A stretch of DNA of 64,000 nucleotides from NCBI GenBank assembly GCA_964418325.1, contig CAYQLC010000002.1:58441-122440 (forward strand). The letters are read 5' to 3'. The notes below the pieces were generated by a model that saw only the letters and a program-made list of their open reading frames with translations, had not been told where the DNA came from and did not search any database. A program made the translations under genes and the position numbers. Positions 24,725-33,619 of the stretch are shown here, piece after piece (position 1 is the first letter of the stretch; the number at the start of each line of letters is the position of its first letter). This DNA comes from IMCC26077 sp964418325. Its GTDB lineage: Bacteria; Actinomycetota; Actinomycetes; Nanopelagicales; Nanopelagicaceae.

Positions 24725-25534
24725 TTAAAGTTTGGCTAAAGCAGCTAAACGCATTTCTCTATATAGCTCTTCTTTTCGCCCTGCTAATGAATCTCCATCA
24801 AGGCTCATAACTTCTAGCTGGCCGATAGCCTGCCAAACCAAAAGTTCAAGACCATCGAGACTCACGCCATCTGCGTCATGCCATCTTTGCAATAAAGGTG
24901 TTGGCCATGGGTTATATAACGACTCAAAGAGCACAGCAGAAGTGTTAGGAACCTCCATGAAGTCTGTTGCACCCCTTGGTGTTGTTGCGATAACCAACTC
25001 TGCTTCAAACGCTAAGAGTGCCTTCTCCCAAGGAAGAACTGAAACAATCGCGCTTTTGGCAGAATTTACTAAAGCCCGCGAACGATGTGCAGATCGGGAG
25101 TAGACGTTAATTCGCCTGGCGTACGAATCAACCGCTGCTATTGCAGATCGAGCCGTCGCGCCACCGCCGAGAATCGAGACGCTCTCAGGTATCGAGATTC
25201 CGCGATAGTTCAGGGCATCTATAAATCCTTGAACGTCGGTATTAAAACCGTGGGAACCAAGATCATCAAAAACTATGGTATTCACTGCATTTACGCGTTT
25301 TGCCAAATCGGCGACCGAATCTACATGGAATATTGCCTCTTCCTTTAAAGGCATCGTCAGCGAAAGACCACGAAATTCCGAACTATGTTTGTCGAGGAAA
25401 TCGGGGAGCTCCCCTGAAGCGACCTCATATTTTGAATATTGCCACTTCCATCCTAAAACTTCATAAGCTCGTTGATGAATGACCGGCGAAAGGGAATGCG
25501 CAATAGGAGATCCCAAGACTGCTGCTTTAATCAT
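24725..25534 (-). CDS. aroE: Shikimate dehydrogenase
   Basis: NADPH-dependent reduction of 3-dehydroshikimate. The 269-residue protein has the substrate domain VLGSPIAHSLSPVIHQRAYE with the conserved SxS, LSLTMPLKEE with the catalytic Lys, NAVNTIV, and GFNTDVQGF with the catalytic Asp. The nucleotide domain has SVSILGGGATARSAIAA. The GG-rich loop is normal. ATG overlaps the mltG stop as ATGA. It is separated from the other aro genes by the prepilin peptidase. Confidence 0.94.
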   Translation of the reverse strand: MIKAAVLGSPIAHSLSPVIHQRAYEVLGWKWQYSKYEVASGELPDFLDKHSSEFRGLSLTMPLKEEAIFHVDSVADLAKRVNAVNTIVFDDLGSHGFNTDVQGFIDALNYRGISIPESVSILGGGATARSAIAAVDSYARRINVYSRSAHRSRALVNSAKSAIVSVLPWEKALLAFEAELVIATTPRGATDFMEVPNTSAVLFESLYNPWPTPLLQRWHDADGVSLDGLELLVWQAIGQLEVMSLDGDSLAGRKEELYREMRLAALAKL

Positions 25535-26583
25535 GAATCTCCTTCAAAGAGACCAGCCTTAAGGTTCCGTTGGAATTCCCGCTTGAAAGTAAGAAATTCC
25601 TCATACGAGGCGGTGAATTTAGTTTCAGTTGGAGCCACCGTGACAAAGTATAACCAGTTACCGTTTTCGGGGGTGAGCGTGGCTTCAAGCGCTTTTACTC
25701 CAGGATTTCCTATAGGCGTAGGCGGCAAACCTCGTCGATTGTAGGTGTTGTATGAAGAGGAGATGTTGATGTCTTTATTCGTTACAGCAATTCTTCGTTC
25801 TCGCAGCGCATACAACACTGTGCTATCCATTTGCAAAGGCATATTCACATTGATTCGGTTATAGATGACTTGCGCAACTTTACCGAAATCACGTTCATCG
25901 TACCCTTCCGCTTGAACAATAGATGCGATGATTAAAGCCTCGTAAGGAGTGAGGTTTCGAAGTTTTGCTCGCGGAGCAAAGTCAAGCTTTCCTGTTACTT
26001 CAACGAACTTCTTTAATAGTCGCTCTTTAACCGCACTGATACTCTCACCTGGCAAAAGGTTATATGTGGCTGGGAAGAGAAAACCTTCAATCTCACGTGT
26101 GCCAAAACTCGGTACTGTCACTCTGCTGTTGAATACCCGCTCAATCTCGGACTTTTTGAATTTCAAACTTTCCAAGTCATCCTTTAGCTCATATGCGCGC
26201 TCTCCCTCTCTGATTAAGAGAACCAGCACTCTTCTTTTCCGATCCAAAAGCTGTAGCACCGCCTCTTTAGCGGGGATGCGACGTTCAATCTGATAAGTAC
26301 CTGGTTGGATAGATTGAGATTGCGGATTTGCAGTGGCAGCAGCAAAAAAAGCTCGGCTACTTTTTACGACGTCGGCATCATAAAGAATTTTTGATATTTC
26401 GTTGCCGCTCGCGCCCTCAGGGATAATCACTGTTGTCTCAGATGTTCGTTCACTTGATTGGTAATCCGGGATGGGTGCTGGCTTCCTAAGTTCTCGTACC
26501 ACGAATAGGCCTGCGATTAACGCGAGTATTACTCCACCGATAATGACAAGAAGAATTTTTCTATTTATCGTCGCCACGAGCAT
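25531..26583 (-). CDS. mltG: Endolytic murein transglycosylase MltG (YceG-like)
   Basis: Membrane-anchored enzyme that cleaves nascent glycan strands and helps set their length. From ATG 26583 it has 350 residues. A short cytoplasmic N terminus is followed by one transmembrane helix (ILLVIIGGVILALIAGLFVV). The YceG domain includes TTVIIPEGASGNEISKILYD (LysM-like part), GTYQIERRIPAKEAVLQLL, and the catalytic region ALIIASIVQAEGYDERDFG with the conserved Glu, then YNRINVNMPLQMDSTVLYAL and YNTYNRRGLPPTPIGNPG. It overlaps ruvX by 23 bases; GTG at 26577 is an alternative start. Position next to ruvX and aroE is conserved. Confidence 0.92.
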   Translation of the reverse strand: MLVATINRKILLVIIGGVILALIAGLFVVRELRKPAPIPDYQSSERTSETTVIIPEGASGNEISKILYDADVVKSSRAFFAAATANPQSQSIQPGTYQIERRIPAKEAVLQLLDRKRRVLVLLIREGERAYELKDDLESLKFKKSEIERVFNSRVTVPSFGTREIEGFLFPATYNLLPGESISAVKERLLKKFVEVTGKLDFAPRAKLRNLTPYEALIIASIVQAEGYDERDFGKVAQVIYNRINVNMPLQMDSTVLYALRERRIAVTNKDINISSSYNTYNRRGLPPTPIGNPGVKALEATLTPENGNWLYFVTVAPTETKFTASYEEFLTFKREFQRNLKAGLFEGDS

Positions 26584-27025
26584 CCAAATAGATCTGCAGA
26601 ATTTCGGCGGCTGCAGATGCATCTAACTTTGACTTCATGCTCCGGGAATCATGACCTAACTCCCGAAGCCTTTTGGTTGCCAAAACTGTAGTGAATCGCT
26701 CATCAACGCCAACGATTGGTACATTGCTTACCTCTGAAAGGGCGCTAATGAATTGATTAGCTTCGTTCTCAGCAATCTTGTTCTCATTCGTGAGACTTTT
26801 TGGAACACCCACAATAATTCTCGATACTTCTTCTTCTGCGGTGATTTTGAGCAACTGCTGTATCAACTCATCATCTTTGGCTGTCACTCGCTTAATTGTT
26901 GTGAAAGGAGAGGCAAGAATGCCTCGCGCATCTGAGAGAGCCACACCTACCCGCGCCTTGCCCAAATCCACTCCCATGATTCGGCCACGGGCAATTGACT
27001 CACCCTCTGATTGCTGCGCTTCCAT
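26561..27025 (-). CDS. ruvX: Holliday junction resolvase-like protein RuvX/YqgF
   Basis: RNase H-fold nuclease family implicated in 16S rRNA 5' maturation and DNA junction processing. I start at ATG 27025 (154 residues, MEAQQSEGES); the longer TTG reading overlaps alaS. Motifs: MGVDLGKARVGVALSD with the first catalytic Asp, IIVGVPKSLTNE, and VGVDERFTTVLA, then DASAAAEILQIYLD with the last Asp. TAACCT, overlapping the alaS TAA, lies seven bases before the ATG. It is followed by mltG with an overlap. Confidence 0.92.
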   Translation of the reverse strand: MEAQQSEGESIARGRIMGVDLGKARVGVALSDARGILASPFTTIKRVTAKDDELIQQLLKITAEEEVSRIIVGVPKSLTNENKIAENEANQFISALSEVSNVPIVGVDERFTTVLATKRLRELGHDSRSMKSKLDASAAAEILQIYLDARGDDK

Positions 27026-27032
27026 CGCTCCC

Positions 27033-27038
27033 AGGTTA
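27033..27038 (-). promoter_or_regulatory. Candidate -10 hexamer for ruvX-mltG-aroE
   Basis: Minus strand TAACCT, then GGGAGCG, then ATG at 27025. The hexamer includes the alaS stop codon. Seven-base spacing gives a near-leaderless message. Confidence 0.4.
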
Positions 27039-29717
27039 GCCAATCGAGGCCAGATATGCCTCTAAATCGCTGACTGCCTCCGGTATCGCCGATGAGTTGA
27101 CGCCACCGCCTTGAGCAAAGTCATCTTTCCCGCCACCGCCACCGCCAAGAATTTTGGAGGCCCGCTTCACAAGCTCGCCTGCTCTTACCCCAGCCGCACG
27201 TGAACCTTCGTTTGTTTGGGCAATCACGATCGGTTTTGCTCCTCCGCTAAAGAGAACGATGACTGATGGCTGCCCGCCTAGGCGAGAGGTTAATGCGCCA
27301 GTTATAGCCCGTAATTCATCGTTTGATAAATCCCCGGCAACTTTCGCAATAAGCGAGCTCATGGCGCCATGCTGTTTTACATTTTTCACGAGATCGTCAA
27401 CTTGACTAAGCGCCTCTTTGCTCTTGAATTGAGTAATTTCTCGTTCGGCAGTTTTCAAGCGTTCTAAAATTCCTTCGACCCGTTCTGGGAGTTCTTCACT
27501 CTTGGTCACTTTCAATGCTTCGTTGACGGAATTAAGAATTACATGTTCTCGAGCGAAGAAGCGATAGGCATCTACACCAACGAGAGCCTCGACTCGTCGC
27601 ACACCAGAACCAATCGACGATTCACCGAGGAGCTTCACGATTCCTAACTGACTTGAATTAGATACGTGGGTACCGCCACAGAGTTCTTTAGCCCAATCCC
27701 CCACAGAGATCACACGAACTTCATCGCCATACTTTTCACCGAAGAGGGCTATCGCTCCGCTCTTCTTTGCATCAGATTGCGACATAACTTCAGCGCTTAC
27801 TGGTAAATCTAGAATGAGTTGGGAGTTAACTCGATCCTCCACTTCACTCATCGTGCTTTCTGAGACTGCACCAACAGCGGCAAAGTCAAAACGAAAACGG
27901 CCAGGCTGATTCTCAGTTCCCGCTTGTGTAGCCGTCTCACCAAGAGCTTCTCGGAATGACTTATGAACCATGTGAGTTGCTGTGTGTGAACGCGATAGGG
28001 CATGTCGGCGCTCGTTATCAATTTCGGCAAACACCTGCTCGTTCAGCACTACCTCGCCCTTAGTTACCTTTCCACGATGGACAAATAATCCCGGCAACGG
28101 CGCTTGGACATCATCGATTTCCACTTGCGCTCCAGATGCGCTGACGATTCTCCCCCAGTCAGCAACTTGACCGCCGCCTTCAGCATAGAACGGGGTTCGA
28201 TCAAGAATGATTTCGACCTCGTCTCCGACTTTCGCACTTGTAACTGGCACACCTTTACTCAAGAGAAATGCAAGTTTTGCTTCCGCATTAAAAAGCTCGT
28301 AACCCAAGAATTTTGTTGACCCTGCAGTATCGATAGCTGCCCGATAGACAGTGAGATCGGTATGCCCAGTCTTTTTCGCCTTTGCATCTGCTTTAGCGCG
28401 AGTTTTCTGCTCGTTCATCAACTTTTTAAAGGCATCTTGATCTACCTCTAGACCAATCTCTTGAGCCATTTCCAAAGTGAGATCAATAGGGAATCCATAG
28501 GTGTCGTGTAATTTGAAGGCATCATCACCAGAAATCACCTTTGATTGGCGCTTATGAAGATCCCCAGCAGCATTCTCAAAGAGAGTGGTGCCTGCGCGAA
28601 GTGTTTGTAGGAACGAATCTTCTTCACCGGCAGCTACTTGAGTAATTCGAGCTCGATCCGTGATTAATTCTGGGTATTGAGCGCCCATCGCACCGATTGC
28701 GCTGTCGATTAATTCAGTGATAGTTGGATCTTGCGCTCCAAGAATACGCATATTACGAATTGTCCGTCGCATCATCCGACGAAGGACGTATCCGCGTCCT
28801 TCGTTGCCGGGTATCACTCCATCACAAATCAACATCGCAGCAGTTCTAGCGTGGTCTGCAATGACACGTAGGGATACATCATTCTTTTCATTCGCGCCAT
28901 ATTTCTTACCAGTTAACACCGAGGCGGTATCGAGAATTTTTCGAGTTGTATCGATCTCATAGATATTCTCGACCCCTTGCAATAGCGCAGCGGTTCGCTC
29001 TAGACCAAGTCCAGTATCAATACTCTTCTTGGGAAGTTCACCAAGAATTGGAAAATCGTCTTTTCCGCTTCCTGCACCCCGCTCGAATTGCATGAATACC
29101 AAGTTCCAAATCTCGAGATATCTATCTTCATCAGCGACCGGACCGCCCTCGCGGCCATATTCAGATCCACGATCAAAATAAATCTCTGAACACGGGCCAC
29201 ATGGACCAGGCACACCCATAGACCAATAGTTATCCGCCATTCCTCGGCGTTGGATTCGTTCGGCAGGAACTCCTATTGTGTTCTCCCATATTGAGGCGGC
29301 TTCATCGTCATCGTGATAGACCGTTACCCACAATTTCGATTCAGGAAAGCCATACCCACCCTCGGCAACTGACTTGGTGAGTAGCTCCCAGGCAAGGGCA
29401 ATAGCTCCCTCTTTGAAGTAATCACCAAACGAAAAATTGCCGCACATTTGAAAGAAAGATGCGTGCCGTGTGGTTTTGCCAACTTCATCAATATCAAGAG
29501 TTCGCACGCACTTTTGCACCGATGTTGCGCGTTGATAAGGAGGTGCTAGCTCACCGAGGAAAAATGGTTTAAATGGAACCATCCCAGCATTGACTAAGAG
29601 CAAGTTGGGGTCATCAGCGATTAGAGAGGCTGATGGCACAACGGTGTGCTTGAGTCCGACCCTATTCTCACTCTCAAAAAAAGATAACCACCGACGGCGA
29701 ATCTCCGCAGAATCCAT
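27036..29717 (-). CDS. alaS: Alanine--tRNA ligase
   Basis: Charges tRNA-Ala and edits mischarged Ser and Gly. From ATG 29717 it has 893 residues, normal for the family; a 17-residue upstream extension over the DUF948 end is rejected because AGGAAATC sits about ten bases before this ATG. The catalytic domain begins SAEIRRRWLSFFES with ATSVQKCVRTLDIDEVGKTTRH. The editing domain has the HxxxH of SRSHTATHMVHKSF and the CGGTHVS zinc ligands. The C-Ala domain ends with KILGGGGGGKDDFAQGGG. It lies 19 bases after DUF948. Confidence 0.98.
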   Translation of the reverse strand: MDSAEIRRRWLSFFESENRVGLKHTVVPSASLIADDPNLLLVNAGMVPFKPFFLGELAPPYQRATSVQKCVRTLDIDEVGKTTRHASFFQMCGNFSFGDYFKEGAIALAWELLTKSVAEGGYGFPESKLWVTVYHDDDEAASIWENTIGVPAERIQRRGMADNYWSMGVPGPCGPCSEIYFDRGSEYGREGGPVADEDRYLEIWNLVFMQFERGAGSGKDDFPILGELPKKSIDTGLGLERTAALLQGVENIYEIDTTRKILDTASVLTGKKYGANEKNDVSLRVIADHARTAAMLICDGVIPGNEGRGYVLRRMMRRTIRNMRILGAQDPTITELIDSAIGAMGAQYPELITDRARITQVAAGEEDSFLQTLRAGTTLFENAAGDLHKRQSKVISGDDAFKLHDTYGFPIDLTLEMAQEIGLEVDQDAFKKLMNEQKTRAKADAKAKKTGHTDLTVYRAAIDTAGSTKFLGYELFNAEAKLAFLLSKGVPVTSAKVGDEVEIILDRTPFYAEGGGQVADWGRIVSASGAQVEIDDVQAPLPGLFVHRGKVTKGEVVLNEQVFAEIDNERRHALSRSHTATHMVHKSFREALGETATQAGTENQPGRFRFDFAAVGAVSESTMSEVEDRVNSQLILDLPVSAEVMSQSDAKKSGAIALFGEKYGDEVRVISVGDWAKELCGGTHVSNSSQLGIVKLLGESSIGSGVRRVEALVGVDAYRFFAREHVILNSVNEALKVTKSEELPERVEGILERLKTAEREITQFKSKEALSQVDDLVKNVKQHGAMSSLIAKVAGDLSNDELRAITGALTSRLGGQPSVIVLFSGGAKPIVIAQTNEGSRAAGVRAGELVKRASKILGGGGGGKDDFAQGGGVNSSAIPEAVSDLEAYLASIG

Positions 29718-29736
29718 AGGGGTGATTTCCTGCTCG

Positions 29737-30081
29737 TTACTTCTTCTTTTTTCTCGACGCTTTAGCAATACCCCACGCCACGCCAGCCAATTTCGCGGCA
29801 GAGCCCTTGGAGAGTACTGAGTCTGCAGAACTAGAGAGCTTCGTAGCGAATGTTTCTACGCTTCGCGTTAAGTGGTCGACGCGCTCGAGTTGTCTATTTG
29901 TCAATTCCACAGTTGTGGTCACTTCCTCAATCAATGGCAGAGTCTCGGTGCTGACGTTTTTAATAGCAGTACTGGCCTCGTCAAGAACCTTGCTAAAACG
30001 AATGACCGCGTAGGCGATAGCGATGGCGACAATTGCCAAAGCGCTCGCTGCGATGATGGCGGCAATACCCCCTGCGCTCAT
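29737..30081 (-). CDS. DUF948-family membrane protein
   Basis: Small protein of 114 residues with unknown function. One N-terminal transmembrane helix (about 5-30, AAIIAASALAIVAIAIAYAVIRF) is followed by a long amphipathic helical stretch (TLPLIEEVTTTVELTNRQLERVDHLT) and a basic C-terminal tail of lysines. This is the DUF948 layout and resembles methyl-accepting type coiled-coil anchors. A strong GGAGG precedes the ATG, which overlaps the rarA stop as ATGA. DUF948 between rarA and alaS is a conserved actinobacterial arrangement, which suggests a housekeeping envelope role, not shown by sequence. Confidence 0.8.
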   Translation of the reverse strand: MSAGGIAAIIAASALAIVAIAIAYAVIRFSKVLDEASTAIKNVSTETLPLIEEVTTTVELTNRQLERVDHLTRSVETFATKLSSSADSVLSKGSAAKLAGVAWGIAKASRKKKK

Positions 30082-31367
30082 TCTTTGCCCTCCAAAATTT
30101 CACGTATTCGTAAGAGCGCTTGCGCGATTCGACTCTCTGCCCCGCGGTTGGTGGGTTCGTAGTATCTCCGACCCACCAGTGGTCCGGGTAGATATCTCGC
30201 GCTCACAACCCCCTCTGGATAGTCATGAGGGTACCGGTAAATCCCCGTCTGACCGAACGGTGAATTGCCGTCTCGTAAATTTTCTGGCACTTCGCCAATG
30301 TTGGCGCTGGCAATATCTGCACCGGCTTGCTGCATCGCTACGTACAGGGCGTTGGATTTTGGTGCCAACGCGCAATAGACCGTGGCGTGAACGAGGGCGT
30401 AATGGCCCTCCGGTGCTCCCACCAACGCCACTGCCTGCGCCGCTGCTGTTGTCACCATTAAAGCCTGGGAATCAGCCATTCCGATATCTTCGCTAGCCAG
30501 AATTACTAATCTCCGGGCAAGAAAGCGAAGGTCTTCACCGCCTTCTATGGCACGCAACAAGTAATGAATTGCGGCATCAACATCGGATCCTCGAACTGAT
30601 TTGATAAAGGCGCTGATGATGTCGTAATGAAGATCGATATTGAAATCGACTAACGAACGGTCAGCTGCGGTGGCGACACTTTCACGCGTAATCCGGTTTC
30701 CGTTCGGCGCTCCTGCTGCCGCCTCGAGGTAGGTAAGTAGCCGACGGGCATCACCATGGGCCAACCTAATCAATTCTTCGCGCGCCTCGACATCTATTTC
30801 TAGTGAACCCTTGAGACCGCTCTCTGATTCAAGCGCTCTTGTAATCAACAAATCAGCGCTCGATTTGCTCAAGGCTTGCAATCGCAGCACTAGAGAGCGA
30901 GAGAGTAGTGGGGTGATAATCGAGAACGAGGGATTTTCTGTAGTAGCAGCTACTAAGGTAATAATTTTATCTTCAACCGCTGGAAGCAGCGCATCCTGTT
31001 GCGCCTTATTGAATCTATGTACCTCATCGATAAAAAGTATCGTTTCTGTTCCGCGCTGACTTAATTGATAGCGGGCGCTTTCAATCTCCTCCCGAACTTC
31101 TTTTATCCCCGCCGAAACTGCAGAGAGTTGTCGAAAGCGCCGGTCTTTTGCCAATAACAGGGCAAGAGTTGTCTTTCCGCAACCTGGTGGACCATACAAA
31201 ATCAACGCTGGCGGCGCCGAACGCTCCCCAGCCAGTAACCGCATCAAGGGCGATCCATTATTCATAAGGTGTTCTTGACCAAGAACTTCTGCGAGAGATT
31301 GTGGACGCATTCGCGCTGCTAGTGGCGCTTGATCGCTCACATTCGCAGGATTATCGAAAAGATCCAC
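30078..31367 (-). CDS. rarA: Replication-associated recombination protein RarA (MgsA)
   Basis: AAA+ ATPase related to clamp loaders and RuvB that acts at stalled replication forks. The 429-residue protein has PLAARMRPQSLAEVLGQEHLM at the N terminus, Walker A LYGPPGCGKTTLALLLA, Walker B ETILFIDEVHRFNKAQQDALL, sensor 1 LVAATTENPSFSI, and the C-terminal tetramerisation domain with YRYPHDYPEGVVSARYLPG. The GTG start at 31367 follows the protease gene by nine bases. Identity is clear. Confidence 0.95.
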   Translation of the reverse strand: MDLFDNPANVSDQAPLAARMRPQSLAEVLGQEHLMNNGSPLMRLLAGERSAPPALILYGPPGCGKTTLALLLAKDRRFRQLSAVSAGIKEVREEIESARYQLSQRGTETILFIDEVHRFNKAQQDALLPAVEDKIITLVAATTENPSFSIITPLLSRSLVLRLQALSKSSADLLITRALESESGLKGSLEIDVEAREELIRLAHGDARRLLTYLEAAAGAPNGNRITRESVATAADRSLVDFNIDLHYDIISAFIKSVRGSDVDAAIHYLLRAIEGGEDLRFLARRLVILASEDIGMADSQALMVTTAAAQAVALVGAPEGHYALVHATVYCALAPKSNALYVAMQQAGADIASANIGEVPENLRDGNSPFGQTGIYRYPHDYPEGVVSARYLPGPLVGRRYYEPTNRGAESRIAQALLRIREILEGKE

Positions 31368-31376
31368 TAGTCAATA

Positions 31377-33617
31377 TCACTGCAGTTCAGGTAATGGGAT
31401 GGAGGGAGAATTATGATCGCGATGAGCCCGCACGGCAGCCTCATGATAATTCTCCAGAATCTTAATATTCTTTGATTTGGTGTATGGGCGACCATCAACG
31501 ATTGGTCCGGCAACGCCGTCAATCACCGCCGCAACATCTTCACCCGAGAGCGTTTTATGCACTTCTAAGGCATGAGCGAGTGCAAGAACTTGGTCGCGAT
31601 TCTCTTTGAGTAACTTCTCGGCTTTGTTGAGCAAGGTTGCCAGATTGTTCTCGATCCGGTCAGCAAGCGAACGGCGTAACTCTTTGCTGGCATCTCCGCG
31701 TTTTTCCTTACCGCCACCACCAGGCGCTCCTACCTCAAAGCGTTTATTGGATGCATGAGAGGAGACTGTTGATCCCATTCCCCAGTGACCTTCCATAAAA
31801 CTGGCAATTGTGGTGGCGCTCTCCAAATCTCCAGAAACTCCCGAAGAGTTATCGCCACCAAAGAACATCCGTTCACCTGCTAATGAGGCTAGCGACACGA
31901 GAATGTCAGATTCGTACTCACTCTTCCACCGCGTGAATTGATCATCTGGTGGAATGCTCGCGACCATGCCGAGATAATCGGAACCCTTTTCGATGGTTGC
32001 TAGATCGATCATCATATGGCGACGGACTACATGCGCCATGACTCCATGACACGCCTCATGGATCGCTACCGCATGTCGTTCACGCTCGATGTATTCAACA
32101 TCTTCTGGTGGGCCTAATTCCTTCAGTTGCTTTGCTTTGATTACATCAGGCCAAGTGATAGTGGTTCGACCGCTTCTGATTGCGTAGATCAGCGCTTCGT
32201 TGATCGTGTCCTTTATCCGTGCGCCAGTGGCATAAGGAGTGATGGTCGCCAATTTATCTATCTCTTCTGGAGTCAGCGAATGTGAGACTTTGGCTAGATA
32301 TCCCTCGTAAGTACGAATTCGGCCGGCCTTGCTGGGATAACCAACTCGATACATCCGATCAATACGACCTGGTCGAAGCAAAGCTTCATCGAGGGCTTCG
32401 GGCAGGTTTGTTGCCATGACAATGAGAATTCGATATTTGGGCGGAGTTTTAGGTCGCATCCCCAATGTTCGTCGCACCACTCTGTTAAAAAAACCCCGAG
32501 GCTTTTTTAGTCCAGAAAGTTCGGTGAGCAGGGCTTGCAAAGTGCCCATGCCGCCCCCGCCACCACCCCCTGCGCCCATCACAAACTTTTCGCGGAAGAC
32601 TAAGTTCGCACTTATCGGAGAGAGGTAGTTTCCACCATGGCATTCGCTCTCGCTATAGCGACCAATTCCGCCAGCTGGCGCTAAACCTCGGTTACCTAAT
32701 GCATCAGCTTCATCGAAGAAGGCCACAACACCGCCATAACGGAGCGCAAGCTTTCGTAATTTTCGAAAGAGCGATTTCACTTTGAGTATTCCGATTCCGA
32801 AAAACATGTTGTTGAAGGCGCCAGGATCCACAAAGACGAATGGTTTACCGGTTTCCCCCGCCATTGCCTCGGCCATCAACGTTTTACCAGTGCCCGGAGG
32901 GCCCCATAACAGAATTCCACCAGGCACGTAGCCGCCGAATTTTTCAATCTCTTCCGGACGCTCAAGAAACATTAGATTCTCACGAATTCGTGCTAAGACG
33001 TGATCCTGTCCCCAGACATCTGTGAATCGAGTTCGAATGTCATCGGGGAAATAGGTATCTATTCCGCCTCGAGAAAGGAACCAGAACAACGCAACAAATT
33101 GAATAAGGATGAAAACAACGGCAAACATCAACTGAGCAATGAATGGTAAAGCTGCAAAGAGCGCGGCAGGCGCAAGGAAGAGCGCTCGCACCGGGGCTTC
33201 GTCGTAGATAGCCCCAAGAATCACTGCTAACAGCGCGATGAACAGTAGCCACTTGATAGCCCTGGAGAGTCTAAAACGATTCCAATCGCTGATCCGGTGC
33301 AAAGTTCTGTCGACAAAAGCAAAGTACTTTTGCCAAATTCCGTGATAGGGCGAGGCATATTCAGAGATTAAGAAATGAATCTGTCGAATTATCTCGATGC
33401 CGGCAAGAAGAAAAAGCCACCATGTTGAGCGGGTGCGATCGATTAATGCGTCGTTAAAACCCAGAAGGGGGTTCCCTGCCATGTCCGACCAGACCAAAAC
33501 GAAGAAAGTGATGGTGAAGGCAATAAGGAATTTAAGTCGGTCAAAAAGACCTAGGTGAATTCGAGTTTTACGATCGGTATCTCGAGGTCTACTGACAAAC
33601 TGAGTTGGAGTGGACAT
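31377..33617 (-). CDS. Divergent FtsH-like AAA+ membrane metalloprotease
   Basis: Predicted membrane protease of 746 residues. Hydrophobic segments near 28-47, 64-85, 120-138 and 145-182 form a longer membrane part than the two helices of FtsH. The AAA+ domain has Walker A GPPGTGKT (239-246), aromatic pore loop FFG (272-274), Walker B FFDEAD (300-305) and RPGRIDR (415-421). An insertion at about 307-357 includes Cys326 and a run of glycines. The zinc protease motif is HEACH (520-524) where FtsH has HEAGH, and the third ligand candidate Asp597 lies in SGDLESAT. A strong AAGGAGAT precedes the ATG. It is two bases after a lipoprotein gene. It is probably a processive protease for membrane proteins, distinct from housekeeping FtsH. 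Confidence 0.82.
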   Translation of the reverse strand: MSTPTQFVSRPRDTDRKTRIHLGLFDRLKFLIAFTITFFVLVWSDMAGNPLLGFNDALIDRTRSTWWLFLLAGIEIIRQIHFLISEYASPYHGIWQKYFAFVDRTLHRISDWNRFRLSRAIKWLLFIALLAVILGAIYDEAPVRALFLAPAALFAALPFIAQLMFAVVFILIQFVALFWFLSRGGIDTYFPDDIRTRFTDVWGQDHVLARIRENLMFLERPEEIEKFGGYVPGGILLWGPPGTGKTLMAEAMAGETGKPFVFVDPGAFNNMFFGIGILKVKSLFRKLRKLALRYGGVVAFFDEADALGNRGLAPAGGIGRYSESECHGGNYLSPISANLVFREKFVMGAGGGGGGGMGTLQALLTELSGLKKPRGFFNRVVRRTLGMRPKTPPKYRILIVMATNLPEALDEALLRPGRIDRMYRVGYPSKAGRIRTYEGYLAKVSHSLTPEEIDKLATITPYATGARIKDTINEALIYAIRSGRTTITWPDVIKAKQLKELGPPEDVEYIERERHAVAIHEACHGVMAHVVRRHMMIDLATIEKGSDYLGMVASIPPDDQFTRWKSEYESDILVSLASLAGERMFFGGDNSSGVSGDLESATTIASFMEGHWGMGSTVSSHASNKRFEVGAPGGGGKEKRGDASKELRRSLADRIENNLATLLNKAEKLLKENRDQVLALAHALEVHKTLSGEDVAAVIDGVAGPIVDGRPYTKSKNIKILENYHEAAVRAHRDHNSPSIPLPELQ

Positions 33618-33619
33618 AG

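Noticed and set aside
30023..30496. 157-residue plus-strand ORF opposite rarA
   Set aside because: It lies wholly antisense to the confidently identified rarA and DUF948 genes, has no recognisable domain and no ribosome site; it is a shadow of codon bias.
32545..32600. Glycine run in the FtsH-like protein as a possible assembly error
   Set aside because: The reading frame is open and the AAA motifs on both sides are in the same frame, so a real low-complexity insertion is more likely.
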